Assembly (NCBI GenBank): GCA_022605405.1
Contig: JABYQQ010000028.1
Coordinates: 310,001-374,000, forward strand
DNA: 64,000 bases
Reading direction: 5' to 3'
Source: Earliella scabrosa
Taxonomy: Eukaryota > Basidiomycota > Agaricomycetes > Polyporales > Polyporaceae
Made by a program: the position numbers and the translations under genes. Under the pieces are notes generated by a model. It was not told where the DNA came from. It worked only from the letters and a program-made list of their open reading frames with translations, and searched no databases. Every line of letters begins with the position of its first letter. Position 1 is the stretch's first letter. This document shows, piece by piece, positions 35,501-46,247 of the stretch.

Positions 35501-35793
35501 GCACTACAGACTGAACTGCAGGGCGAACCTAACCAAGCGCGGCGTGCATACCTTCGGTACCACCGGGTACTCGACGGAGTTTCCCTCCATGCAAGTCATG
35601 CCACCCTCAAACGCTCTGAAGTCCGAGAACTGGGAGCCGTCCACAACCGAAGTACGACCCTTCCACCTTCCTGCCAGAAGATGGCATGTACTGACGAACA
35701 TTCTTGCAGGGCGCGCCCGACTCGACTTCCGCCTTCCATATCGCGATGAAGCCCATCCCGCAGCAATACAGGGCCACGGCGAGCCACGTCTAG
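32501..35793 (+). pseudogene. DUF6534 gene interrupted by an AT-rich insertion
   Basis: The 5' half (32501 to about 33310) matches the intact copy exon by exon: EDTYGVLLIATF, LYGITLHQSFRYFR, ALETFHTVLLAHL, YHYLVTNYF, a GLVICASQL exon and FFVRRVFI. The 3' half (about 34420-35793) resumes with exactly the next family segment, AQYRAVAII, then QWIEAAATGSLAIGDTM, TDSMIDTLVLYSITT, VMNLFSFIL, VYANTLLAA, ALNCRANLTKRG and a tail ending at 35793. The roughly 0.9 kb between them is AT-rich and falls where the intact gene has a 48-nt intron. Two further defects are visible in the 5' half: one extra base at the exon before LETFHTV, and loss of the GT donor after FFVRRVF. It was probably one gene, now broken. 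Confidence 0.6.
33440..34340. mobile_element. AT-rich insertion with a strong hairpin, possibly a non-autonomous element
   Basis: Base composition changes sharply to AT-rich here, unlike the rest of the window. Near its left edge, 33449-33467 and 33497-33514 form near-perfect inverted repeats built on GGGCGC/GCGCCC, able to fold into a hairpin with a loop of about 29 nt. No transposase or reverse transcriptase frame is present. I could not find matching terminal repeats or a target-site duplication, so edges are approximate and the class is unknown. Confidence 0.4.
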
Positions 35794-36510
35794 GACCGCG
35801 AGCGGCCTTGACCAACTTACATATTTATACGCGTCATGACGTGACTCTCATGTACGCTGGGATTTTCGGATTGCGGTGGTGGCAAGATGGGCGGCGAGTG
35901 ACGTTGAAGATAGAGTTTAGGCCGTAGTACTGTTGTAAGCTTGCGTTCCCATCATGTACGAGACAAATGGCAGTGTGTCGGGTATGGCTCAGTCGTCCAC
36001 GGAGTGCCGTTTTGCCGCTCGCCTCCACCTAGAGCGAGCTAACGAGAAAAGCATCCGTGGTTGAGAAACGTCTGGCCGGCATCCCCGCTCAAGAGGCTCG
36101 GCAAAGTTGAACGCGTTACAATGCTTCAAAGCAACGCGAATCAAACACTGTCGGGTGTCGGGTCGTATGCACGAGGGGTCAGACGGGACATTACTGTGCG
36201 GGACGCGGGTGAGGCGCGATGTGTATTTGGGGTAGGGAGCGAAGTACAAAAGAAGGGCAAGGCGGTACTAAAGTATCGATACAACCGAATGTCACCAGAA
36301 GTCAACTGAAGCTAGGAATACAAAACACGAATTGCTGCAAACGAGACCCATGAAGAACGTTGAAGAAAAGAAAGCCTTTGAGCCAAAAGGGTAGAAAGCG
36401 GGTCACGGAAGGGAGGTATATCGGGGGGATCCCTTCCGCAGTGCAGCAATGTTTTCACCATGCCAGGGTGCGGGCGGGTCAGTCGTTCATCAAGCCGAGT
36501 GCCGGGAAGC
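35794..36510. other. Convergent intergenic region
   Basis: About 0.7 kb between the broken DUF6534 gene and the stop of the minus-strand secreted protein gene. No coding signal is recognised; it is probably 3' UTR sequence. Confidence 0.4.
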
Positions 36511-37484
36511 TCAGCGGCGGGCGGTGGGCGCAGGGGTGACAGTCACAGTCACCGTCGAGCTGGGGGGCGCGCAGGTCGCAGCGTTGTCGGTCGCGGTCGC
36601 AGTGGGAGCAACAGTCACCGTGACCGTGACGGTCTCCTCAGCGCAGTCCTCGGTGGCAGTCGCGTTGGGCGCAGCCCTGCAGCGAATCGTGAGTATCGGG
36701 TAACAAAGATCTGCGAAAGTGACCACGTACGCAGTTGAGCTGGCCGCGGCGTTGTCGCCAGCCGAGACGCCCGCGACGGCCGCCAGGATCTCATCCTCGG
36801 TCGCGTCGGGGACGAGGAGGTTCTTCGTGAAGATGCAACCGTTCGGGTCGTCAAGGTCGTCGCACGAGTTGCCGCGCCCGGTCGGGTCGTTGACGTCGCC
36901 GGGGGCGAACGTGCCGGACTTGATCGCGTCGAGCGGGTTGCCGCCGATGGCCGCGATCTGCTTCGCGAGCTCGAGGACGATCGCCTTGTTCGTCGCAGCC
37001 GCGCCATCGGACGCGGGATCCTGGTGCTGCGTAATGGCCGCGATCTCGGGGTTCTTCGCGGTCTGCGTGCACAGGGCGGACTTCTGGCCAACACGACCGG
37101 TGTTGCGCTCGATCGCACGGAAGAGGAGCGCGTTGACCATCGCGTCGACATCTCCCGCCGCCTTAGCGTTCGTGAAGGCCTGGTCAGCGACTGCTTGCTG
37201 GAAGCAGGCAAGGTCCTGTTTCGAAAGTGTCAGACTCGTGACAACCTGCGAATGCCAGTGGTACTTGCCGTGATCTTGCCCGCCCCTTGGGCAGCGGCAG
37301 CGTCACCCAGGAGAGAGAACACAGGGTCGACGATGCCGTCTGGGTTGTTCAAGTTAAGGGTCTCGCGGACCTTGACAAGGATGGGCTCGTGCGAGTGCTC
37401 CTGGGGAACTTCACGGCGGACGGGAGCCGCGACGGCGAGGTAAGAGAAGAGGGTGGCGAAGGCAAAAGACTTGATGAAGACCAT
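36511..37484 (-). CDS. Small secreted protein with Thr/Val-repeat tail
   Basis: Three exons on the minus strand (37484-37269, 37215-36731, 36676-36511) give 288 aa. The first 19 or so residues (MVFIKSFAFATLFSYLAVA) are a clear signal peptide, followed by an Arg-Arg site. The central region has paired cysteines (DLACFQQA, SALCTQT, NSCDDLDDPNGCIF). The C-terminus is low complexity with alternating TVTVTVTV strings and PTATAT, suggesting an O-glycosylated stalk. The first intron begins GCAAGT instead of GT; only this GC-AG junction keeps the conserved frame. I know the type from Agaricomycete secretomes but no function. No GPI-anchor-like hydrophobic tail is present, so secretion rather than wall anchoring is likely. 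Confidence 0.75.
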
Positions 37485-38549
37485 GGTGAAAAATGTGTTG
37501 TGGTGACCTGACCGGTGAGGTTGTATCGATAAGTCAGAAGGAAGGGTACGCCAGCGACCTGGGAGCAGACAGTCAACTTCATGGACTGTAGACGATGCAG
37601 ACGACGACAAGCGAGTACTCACAAAGAACGGAAGAACTTGAAGAGAACAAGTCAAGACCCGGTCTTGGCTGGGGAGTGGACAGAATGAGGAACCCATACC
37701 GCGGACTCGTCCCCTTTATAGTCCCAGCGACTGGTGATCGGGATCGGGAGCACTAGGCACGACGACCGTTACCATGCGCTTTGCACGCCGCTGGCCCGTG
37801 CGGGCCAGAATATTGACCGTAATATTGTTCTTCCTAACAGAACTTCCGCCGACGCTTCGGCACGGAACACTACCGCGGCTGCCTCATCTTAGCAACTGCA
37901 ATCAAAAACGAGTACCAGGCTTACAGCGGTTATCACTCCTCCGGGCCGCTTGATTCCGTCACAAAGTATCGTTCTCAAGCTTGAGAGAGAATATCTTTGT
38001 GTTTGTACTGCGTTCTCAAGGTTGAAGAGAGTATGGATACTGACCTCGGCTTCAGGTGCGTCACATATCATATATGTTGCTGTAGGAACAGAGACCGGAT
38101 ATTGATCTTCCTCGCAACGCGTTATGAGCGAGGCACCGGCGAGAACAGCGAGGCACTTCCGACGACCGCCACGGTGAACGATCGCAGACGCATGAGCGCA
38201 TCATCCGTCGATTCACAGTGACCCGCTCGGAATTTGTCACATTCCGTTGGGCCTGGATAACAATTGAATACTCCGAACATTTACCACCATATCAACCGTG
38301 ACAGCCTGAGACCTGCGTCGATGACCCCAGGGTGTACCACGGCGGTAGTCTGACGTGTACATAAAGCCGTAAGTCCACACAGTACTGAGGATTTCGGCGA
38401 CCGCACCGAGCTTGACATGCTCACAACGGGATGCGCCCAGCCATTGTCATGATGATCCATAGCAAGGGCGTGCAGAGAAGGTGTTCCTGCATTCTACACG
38501 ATACGGACAGTAGTACTCTCCTTCTTGGAGTATGCATGAAGGTCTTGCT
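37485..38549. other. Intergenic region with promoter of the secreted protein
   Basis: About 1.06 kb. The sequence CTTTATAGTCCC (minus strand GGGACTATAAAGGGG, about 37710-37722) is a TATA-like element roughly 230 bp upstream of the secreted-protein start. Nothing else is supportable. Confidence 0.4.
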
Positions 38550-39244
38550 CTAAATCGTCATAACTAATGTGAGTTCAAGGCGACGTGATCAGAAGGATGG
38601 AACACTCACGGATACCCCATACGTGTGCTCGCAAGTCCAGGAATTCTGAGAGTAACGACATGAGGACGCACATTCCACACTTGCATAATATCCGGCTCGA
38701 CATACCAACGTGAAGACCATCATACAACTTCTTCATCTCAGCACGCACACGAGATATGTCCTCTTTTGTCGCCGAGGACTCGCTCAGTGCCTTCAACTCC
38801 TTCTCTACTGCCTCGATCCTACGAACATGCGCCGATACCTTGCCAACAAATGCGCAAATTGGCTCCATATAATTGAGAGGGCACGCAACCTCGTACCTTT
38901 TGTGTACTCGTCTGGAGTTCCTCCACACTGGCCTGCAAAGCCGCCGAAGCCAACTTGTACTCCTCCAACAGGTGGTATGCTGCCAGGGACGAGGCCAAAG
39001 AGAAGCCAAACAAGAATCCGACGATGCTGGAGGCGAACTTCAGCTCACATATACAATGGCTCCGATAGCAGCATACGCACCCGCCCCGGAACGCTCCAAC
39101 GGGCTTCTTCGCTGGGGGAACAGAACCCAAGTTGGGCGTCGCCTCCTGGCGCACGACCGGCGTGGTAGACAGCAAACGGTGTGGGGCGACGCGCGAAGAA
39201 GGTATCCGGGCGAGAGGGAGCGTGCGCGCGGCGAGGGAGGCCAT
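38550..39244 (-). CDS. Mitochondrial single-pass membrane protein with coiled coil
   Basis: Five exons on the minus strand (39244-39081, 39026-38897, 38838-38706, 38645-38610, 38563-38550) give 158 aa. The N-terminus is Arg/Ala/Leu-rich without acids (MASLAARTLPLARIPSSR), a typical mitochondrial presequence. A hydrophobic glycine-containing segment (GFLFGFSLASSLAAY) follows at about residues 57-72. It is followed by a heptad-like region (SAALQASVEELQTS, then RRIEAVEKELKALSES) likely to form a coiled coil. The short last exons end in VWGILMTI. I do not recognise a named family. The topology suggests an inner-membrane organising or assembly factor, but that is inference. It diverges from POP1 with about 226 bp between starts. 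Confidence 0.72.
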
Positions 39245-39470
39245 GGTGGTGGTGAGCGGGCGAACCCGTGCGTGCGAGATGCGCGAAGTCCGAAACGCGA
39301 TGGGCGCGTAAGCAACGCGCCTCCCAGAAAGGGAAGCTCATCTTCGCAGTCGTGAGCCACAACCATACCATCTTCATCTCAGCTGAATCCCAAGCGGGCT
39401 CGCTATATGCACCGTATCTTTTTGCTCTGACACCACGAGAACCGCCGTTCCCGCTGCTCCGTCCAGCATG

Positions 39471-42400
39471 GCTCCCAAGCGACAAAATGAATCGCGTCCG
39501 ACCGACGAACTCTCCGGTCGCGAGCGCAAGAAACAGAAGACCGCGATCGCGCGGACTATCGCGGTCCAGGATGCTGTCCCACCTAGTGCCCAAGGCAATG
39601 CTACAGCAGGTCCATCGAAGTCCGTTCGGTTTGACAGTGAGTAATTGACCCATACTGTGAAGGGGCTCTTGAGAAATGGGTCGGGAAGGCATGAAGGGAT
39701 TGCCCGGCGCCATCGACGTCGAATGGTTTGCGGAGGTACGCCTGTGCAGCTTTCACGACCCCATCTTGCTCACATCCCCGGCGATGTGTAGGCGAGAGCA
39801 TTCGAGATTAACGCCATGCACGAGGCCATGGAGAATGCTAGGTGCGTTGCCTACCTTCTCGCACCCTACTGTTGACTACATCTCGTGAAGGGGGAACTCT
39901 ACACAACGCGCATGGCAACAGCTCCCGCGACACCTTCGTCGGCGTGCAGCGAGTCATGATGTTAGACGGGTGCCGTTGAGGCTGCGGGATAAGGCTCGCG
40001 CGGAGGTACGTCTCGCTTCATGTCAAGTTCGCAGTAACCAACTGCTCTATTGCGTAAGATGGATCCCGCGCGGCGGAAGGCGTTGGGTCGCAACAACCCG
40101 AAGCAAGGGAAGCTCAAGAGGATCAAGCGGACCATTGAACTTCTCCGTAGACAACGTACGTTGCGTGTCGGTTAAGCTTCCGTTGTTACTCACATAAAAC
40201 ATCATAGGTGACAAGACCTGGCTCGAGACGCATATATGGCATGCGAAGCGGATGCACATGGACAACATGTGGGGATACAGATTGGTGCGGCGATCATTAT
40301 AAGTTACACGAGTCGATCCTGACGTACCACTGGACTAAGGCATTGACTCCTACAGAGAAGTCGTTTAGGCCGTCGCATCGAGCGTCCGTGCATGGGTCTA
40401 TCTTACACGACGCCTCTTACTTTGCTACCATTGAACTGAAGGGTCCGGAGGACCTTTTACGCATGATCCTCGATGGCTGCTGTGACTGCCAAGGACCTAG
40501 TTCTGGTGCCGTGAGGTGACGCATCTTCCTTGATGATTAGCGTGGCCTGGGCCTTAACTACAGGTAGATTCTTAACAGGAGCACGCGCCATGGATACCTA
40601 TATCTATGACTACAACAAATACCCTTACAAGCTCATCGGTCCCGCGATGATTCTATGGCATGCATACGCCTCCGACTCTGATCCAATGCCAAATCCCGCA
40701 AAAACAAGCAAAGGGAAAGGGAAGGACAAGGCCACCGTGTCGTCTGACGAATCCAAACAACGCACACGCGTGGTTTGGGTTCGTGTTCATCCCTCGGTCA
40801 CCGAGCAAGCTCACGAAGCACTTCGTGTCTCTGCATCGTTTGCTCTCGACTCTGCCAAGCAGACAGGGCGTGTCGCAGAAGTAGAGATAGCCGATTTGCG
40901 GGAACACTTGAACGTCTTCGAGATTATGGGCCCCAAGTCGAGTCAAGTTATCAAGGGTGCATTGCGACCCGTAGACGATAACCGGGCGGACTTCAAGAAG
41001 GTATGACCACTATAGTCTACGCATCTGGCCGTGGTCTGACTGGAAGCCTAGTTCTGGGGTTCGCTCAGCCGCATACAGTCAGCAGGTTGTGTACCTAGAG
41101 GCATGGTGATAGGGTTCACGGTACATGATCCCCGACTCAGGTTCGTCGCCCCTCCTCGGCATGTAAAGACCCTGCTTGATCGGGTAGACTCTAGTTTCCC
41201 TCCAAGGAATGCGAAGCTGGACATTGAGCAAGGGACGACGCTGTCGCCCTCGTCGACAGTGTATCCGTCCGCCGCGATCGCACAAAGCCAGATATGGGAC
41301 GAACAGACAAGAATGTCGCTTCGGAAACCGCGGTACAAGAAGAAGGACTTGGACCAACGGCGATCTCAGGTGAACATAGACTTATTATGCTCGGCGCTCA
41401 GACCTAACATTACTTTGCACCCTTCTGTAGAACCTTGTCCCTGGCACACCGCTCAAGTCTGAGCGCAATGACAACCGCATTCCAATCTTGCTCGTCCAAC
41501 GATCAGTTGAAAACGCGGCACTCTCCCAGAATGCCAGCTCGCCACGGCTCTCAACCAATACCGCACTACATGGCTGGAGTCTCATCGTCCCACAAGGATG
41601 GGGCATGCCCTTCTTCTCATCTCTCACCTACACGGGCACCCGCGTCGGCGGCCAGCGGGAGCGGCAGACCCAGGCCTTCGAGGCCGGATGCGCGCACTTC
41701 CCGCGCGACTTCCCGACCACCGAGGCCTACGACGAGTACGCGGAGGACAGGGAAGACGAGGAGCGCGAGACATGGGGGCGCAAGCCTCCCGCGAAGCGTC
41801 CTAACTACGACAAGCTCGGTACGAGGAGCCCGTGGCGCCCAGACTGGGGCGTCGTCCTCGGTATCGAGCAGCCTCCAGAGCCGCAGGAGCTCGAGGAGTT
41901 CCTGGACACGCAGCGGGACGAAGACGCGATGGTCGTAGATGCTGTCGCCCCCGCGCCCGGGGCGACGAGCGAAGCGGACGAGAAGGAGGAGGTCGAGCCG
42001 TGGCTCCTGCGCGGACCGGACGTCCCTGCCATCGTCATGGACATTGCTTCGATGCTCAACCCCGCTGCAGGGCTGCTCGCACATGTGAACAAGGCACGGG
42101 CAAAGCGCAAGCTCGACCCTCTTCACCCCAACTCGCGGCCGCAACACCTCATCCAGGGCGCGCTCGTCCAGGTGAGCATCACGGTATGTGGACGGGGTTG
42201 TCCTGCGGACTTGGCGATCATATATCGTGTCGAAGACGAGGAGGCGAGTGCGTGGGTGAATGCCCAAGCGAAGGGGAAGTTCTCTCGGTCCCTCATTGAT
42301 GATAGCCCCGACGAGACTGAGGTGGGACGTCTGCCCTTTGCACTGAAGAAGGTCAACTGAATATATGCGTTAGCTCTCGCAAGTTCCGCCCTCGGCTGAG

Positions 42401-42663
42401 GGGATCATCGGCTATGTGACGACAGGGAGCTTCTCGCTGTCCCTCGGAGAAGGCCACGCTGTTGGCGCGGTACCCCTTGCTCAGTACCTTGAACTCCGCA
42501 AGCAGGCAGCAAGGTGAGCGAGCTTCAGTCTCATACTATGGCTGGACCGACCGTCCTCATATGTGGTTCGTGTAGGTTGCGCAACGATCAAAAGCTACTC
42601 GTCAAGCTGAGAAATCGGGACGAGACGATCTGCCGCGCAGCATTGCTTGAGCTTCTCCACTGA
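39471..42663 (+). CDS. POP1: RNase P / RNase MRP subunit POP1
   Basis: Largest protein subunit of the nuclear ribonucleases P and MRP, which mature tRNA 5' ends and process rRNA. Thirteen exons (39471-39636, 39689-39735, 39792-39841, 39891-40005, 40059-40155, 40208-40284, 40340-40505, 40564-41000, 41052-41140, 41195-41369, 41431-42321, 42374-42513, 42576-42663) give 845 aa. The N-terminal POP1 domain contains [36 protein letters not shown] and [19 protein letters not shown]. The middle POPLD domain contains [17 protein letters not shown] and [19 protein letters not shown]. The C-terminal segment [21 protein letters not shown] is the third conserved block. The last large exon must be spliced at 42322 (GTGGGA), since reading on meets a stop at 42360. 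Confidence 0.94.
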
Positions 42664-42884
42664 CCACATTCTGACATGGGGCACGCTTATGTCTGTAGCC
42701 CTGCGAAGTGGGAGCATGCTTGATACAGATACAGTGACCAATCGAGACTCTACAAGCGTGAGGTCGGAGACAAATGCCAAGAGGGAGAAAGATGACGAAG
42801 TATGTACAATGATGCAAGCAAGAGTGGACGAGTGTGGAGACAGTCGGACGTATAAAGATGCATCATGGTCCTCACAGGCGGCCG

Positions 42885-44283
42885 CTAACTGAGCTTCCAC
42901 CGCTCGACCGTAGCCTGTATCAGTCGCGCCATGTCTTCCTTTGCCTGCTTCTTCGCACTGTCTGTGATGCCCTCCAGCGCATCCAGCTCCTCCGGGGACG
43001 TCTGGAGCGGATTGAACTCCAGCACGTGCCCGTCTCTCGTCTGCACTGAGACGAGCGCGGAGAATGTTGGGCCTACGAACGGATCGTCTGTCGGGGACGA
43101 TATGCGGTCGTTGATTGTGCTGGCTTTCCGCAGGTCCGTCTGTGAACCAGATTGTGACCCCACCAGTGTTGACGCTTGCGAAGCGGACCGCGAGTGGCCA
43201 CCATGCGAATCGGATGTCCCCAGATGTGAAGACCCGGACGCGGAGCGGACGATGATGCTGCGTTGCTTCTTCAGTGTCTTCCCCGCCCCTAGTGCTCCAA
43301 GCCGCTTGCTATCATGCGCGTCCGGATCGCCCTCAGCCACCGCCTTGAACCAGTTGTTCAGGTCGAGTTGATATGGATTTGCGAGGGGAGAACCGTTCAC
43401 GCTGAGCATGTTCTCGTTCTTGCGTGGCCAGCGCGGGTGATTTGCTTCTGACGGTAGAACAGGGTTGAAAGTGGAGGTGGAGGGTACACGAGAAGCAGGG
43501 CGAGTCGCCTGAGTTGGTTTGGAGGGAGAAGCGAACCGAGAGGGTGTGCGAGGGAAGCCGATCTGTTTGGCTATTCCCTTCTGAGGACTGGGTGAAGCAG
43601 CGCCGGAGGCTACGCGTGATACTGTACGAGCCTGCACATACATTCATGGTTTGCCAAGTTTCAAGTGGAGATCGCTCAGTGGTACGCACCTTCCCTGGGG
43701 TCTTCGTAATCGGCAGACGCGACTTGTGCCCTGTATTGGGGGCAACAGGAGGCACTGGCTTCTTCTTGGGAGTAGCAGCCACCATTCGAGCTGCGATGGA
43801 TCAACGACTGTGAAGACCTCCAAAGAGTAGTACCCATACCGTTCTTGACACCTCTTGAAGACTCCGTCTCCTGTGATCCCTTCGCCGCCCTGCTCTCCTC
43901 CGCCTCCTGGCTCTCCACCCACTTGCGTTTACGCGTCCCAAAGTCGATGGTTGCGTCCTCGGAGCCCAGCAGCTGGCGGCTCAGCCCTTTCACGGCCGCC
44001 TGGACGTCTCCTTTATACTTGGCGAACTCGCGCATGGTGACGTTGCGGACGATGCGCGGCATGCGCAGGATGAGGCTCTCCTGGTGCCTCCGGAAGTTCT
44101 CGAGCGTGTCGGCCATCCACTCCTCGAACTGTCGCGTCTTGTGCGCCACTATCCAGCGCAAAGGGCGTTTATGCATAACGGCTGCGGGTGGGAGAGAGCG
44201 GTACACTGACCTTCGAGGTCGAGGTTGGCGAGGAGCTGCTCCTTCTCCTCTGCGCTGTACTTCCGTGAGCGAGATCCCGACAT
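42885..44283 (-). CDS. Borealin/Nbl1-type chromosomal passenger complex subunit
   Basis: Four exons on the minus strand (44283-44211, 44148-43840, 43790-43690, 43631-42885) give 409 aa. The N-terminal about 75 residues are the Nbl1/Borealin N-terminal domain: KYSAEEKEQLLANLDLE, then TRQFEEWMADTLENFRRH and ILRMPRIVRNVTMREF. It forms the three-helix bundle with survivin and INCENP that targets Aurora B to centromeres. The rest is Ser/Pro/Lys-rich and probably disordered. A compact C-terminal block, VQTRDGHVLEFNPLQTSPEEL followed by a helix ending in ERWKLS, looks like the Borealin C-terminal region. It converges with POP1 (222 bp apart) and diverges from the G-patch gene with about 211 bp between starts. 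Confidence 0.86.
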
Positions 44284-44494
44284 CGGTGAGGACGACAGAA
44301 GGAGGGCGGCGGGGCGGGGTGGACGGCGGGAGGTTGAGATGGTTGACTTGAGACGCGAGTCCACGCAGCCACCCGCGCCGTTTGTGCGCGCGTCCAAGGT
44401 CACGTGTGCCCGTACTTTTCTCCCTTGCCTTCATCTCTCAGTCTGCGAGTCGCCCTCGCCCCGGGCTATATAGGACTCGTCTCGGACTCCAGCG

Positions 44495-45674
44495 ATGCCT
44501 CTGGACGGCCACGCACATCTCGTCTCCCAAGGCTGGTCCGGAAAGGGCTCGGGTCTGCGCCACGGCGCGATCGCAAAACCTGTAACGGTCGTACAGAAGA
44601 AAACGCTTGCAGGCATTGGGAAAGACCGCGATGAGGCCTTTCCGTTCTGGGACCAGTACGTTACCCCGTTCATCGATACAATCGCACACCGTTTGAACAA
44701 ACAAACCCACGACGCAGTGTGTTTCAGGCCGCTGCAGTCAGCATCTCGGTGAAAGTCCACAATTCAGATGATGAGTCGGTATGTCTTCACCGATTACAAC
44801 CCATTACCGCAGTGCTCCTCACACAAATCCCGCGGTGCAGGACAGCGACAGCGAGCAGAGCTCTACGCCTGCCACCGACCTCAAACGCACGAGCACCGGC
44901 ATCATCTCGAATCGACGACCAACGAGTGGTACGCCCGCCCTGTCCGGAACGACCACACCTTCAGACTCCCAACCCAGCGGAAGCGTGACCCCGCGCCTCA
45001 GCGTCATGGCCGCCGCGAAGCAGCAAGCTGCTCGGAGGATGTTGTACTCCATGTTCTACCGCGGACCGGTGCTCTCAAACGAGGACGAAAAGAGCGTGAC
45101 TGAGGAATCCACGGGTATCGCTGGGCCCTCCACGTCGACATCATCATCCCTTTCCCGAGGCAAGACGAAGGACGGGACGAGGGAACACAAGAAGAGTAAG
45201 AAGCGGAAGGCGGATAAGGAGGTCGATGAAGATCCGAAGGAGAGGAAGCGTCGGAAACACGAAGCGAAGGAGAAAGAGGGGGAGCGGAAGAAGCGGAAGG
45301 ACAACGACGAGGCAGCCGGGAAAGCACCGCTGACGGGGAAGAGGGACAAGGAGGAGGAAAAACTGGACGAAGCAGAGGACGGAGAGGGTGTGGAGGACGT
45401 CAAGGCAGCTAAACTGGCGAGGAAGGCGGAGAAAGCCGAGAGGAAGAGACAGAAAGCGGAGAAGCGTGCTAGGAAAGAGGAAAGGAGGAAGCGGAAGCTG
45501 GAACGGAAGGCGGCGAGGATGAAGAGCGACGCTGTGAACTCGGATTCTGAGGAAGAGACGTCTGAATCGCAAGACAAGACTGGGACGACGGCGCTGGATG
45601 TCGCCAAGTTGCCCCGCAGTCCTTCTCACACGCCTCCCAAGAAGCAAAAGGTCAGACAGAAGGCGAAGTCGTAA
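44495..45674 (+). CDS. G-patch domain protein, TMA23-like nucleolar factor
   Basis: Three exons (44495-44655, 44718-44778, 44841-45674) give 351 aa. The N-terminus has a degenerate G-patch (LVSQGWSGKGSGLRHGAIAKP) like that of the yeast ribosome-biogenesis protein Tma23. Then comes the conserved DEAFPFWDHVFQAAAVSI segment. The second half is extremely Lys/Arg/Glu-rich (RKAEKAERKRQKAEKRARK), forming long charged helices with nuclear and nucleolar targeting potential. G-patch proteins of this type activate DEAH helicases in ribosome assembly; that role is inferred from the family. The acceptor at 44839-44840 was chosen over one at 44811-44812 because the earlier one would leave a 34-nt intron and break the frame. 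Confidence 0.8.
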
Positions 45675-46247
45675 CGTTTGGCCTACGCATGCATCCTGTA
45701 TTCTGATGGTACATACTACGCTGCACGTGCTACTCACGACTTCCTACTGCAAATATTCGCCCGTGAACGCGCAACTTGTGGGGGGATGGTAATACAGGTG
45801 CACGCAGTCCCAATTGCATTACTCCCAAAAGGTCTATTGGTACATGTGTGGGTGGCGTAGAGTGACGTTGAATAGAGGCGATGGTCATACAGCTACTGAA
45901 CAGTGCAGGCAATACGTTGCTAAAAGAAGATGTCGGAGGACGAGCAGAATGCGGAGTGGAGAAAAAATGCAAGCTACAAATAACAGAACACGCAGACGTT
46001 GGATATCGATGCGACGGCAGATATGAAATGGACCATGTGCCGCAAGCCGGCACCGACATCGAAGAGGGGATCCAAGCTCTTCAACGCCGGAGGCTCCAAA
46101 CGGCTGGCGAGGAGGATGTGAGGCAGGTCCAGAACAATGAACGAGAAGACTGCGAGCACGTCATGAACACATACTGGTCGCCTCCGTGACAGAGAGCATC
46201 GCGAGGGAGCACACCGGGCCACGGTATCACTATGTCCACAGCCCATC

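Noticed and set aside
40208..40519. Short frame crossing the POP1 exon 6 to exon 7 intron read as a separate protein
   Set aside because: It runs through an intron; the spliced frame gives the conserved [18 protein letters not shown] junction of POP1.
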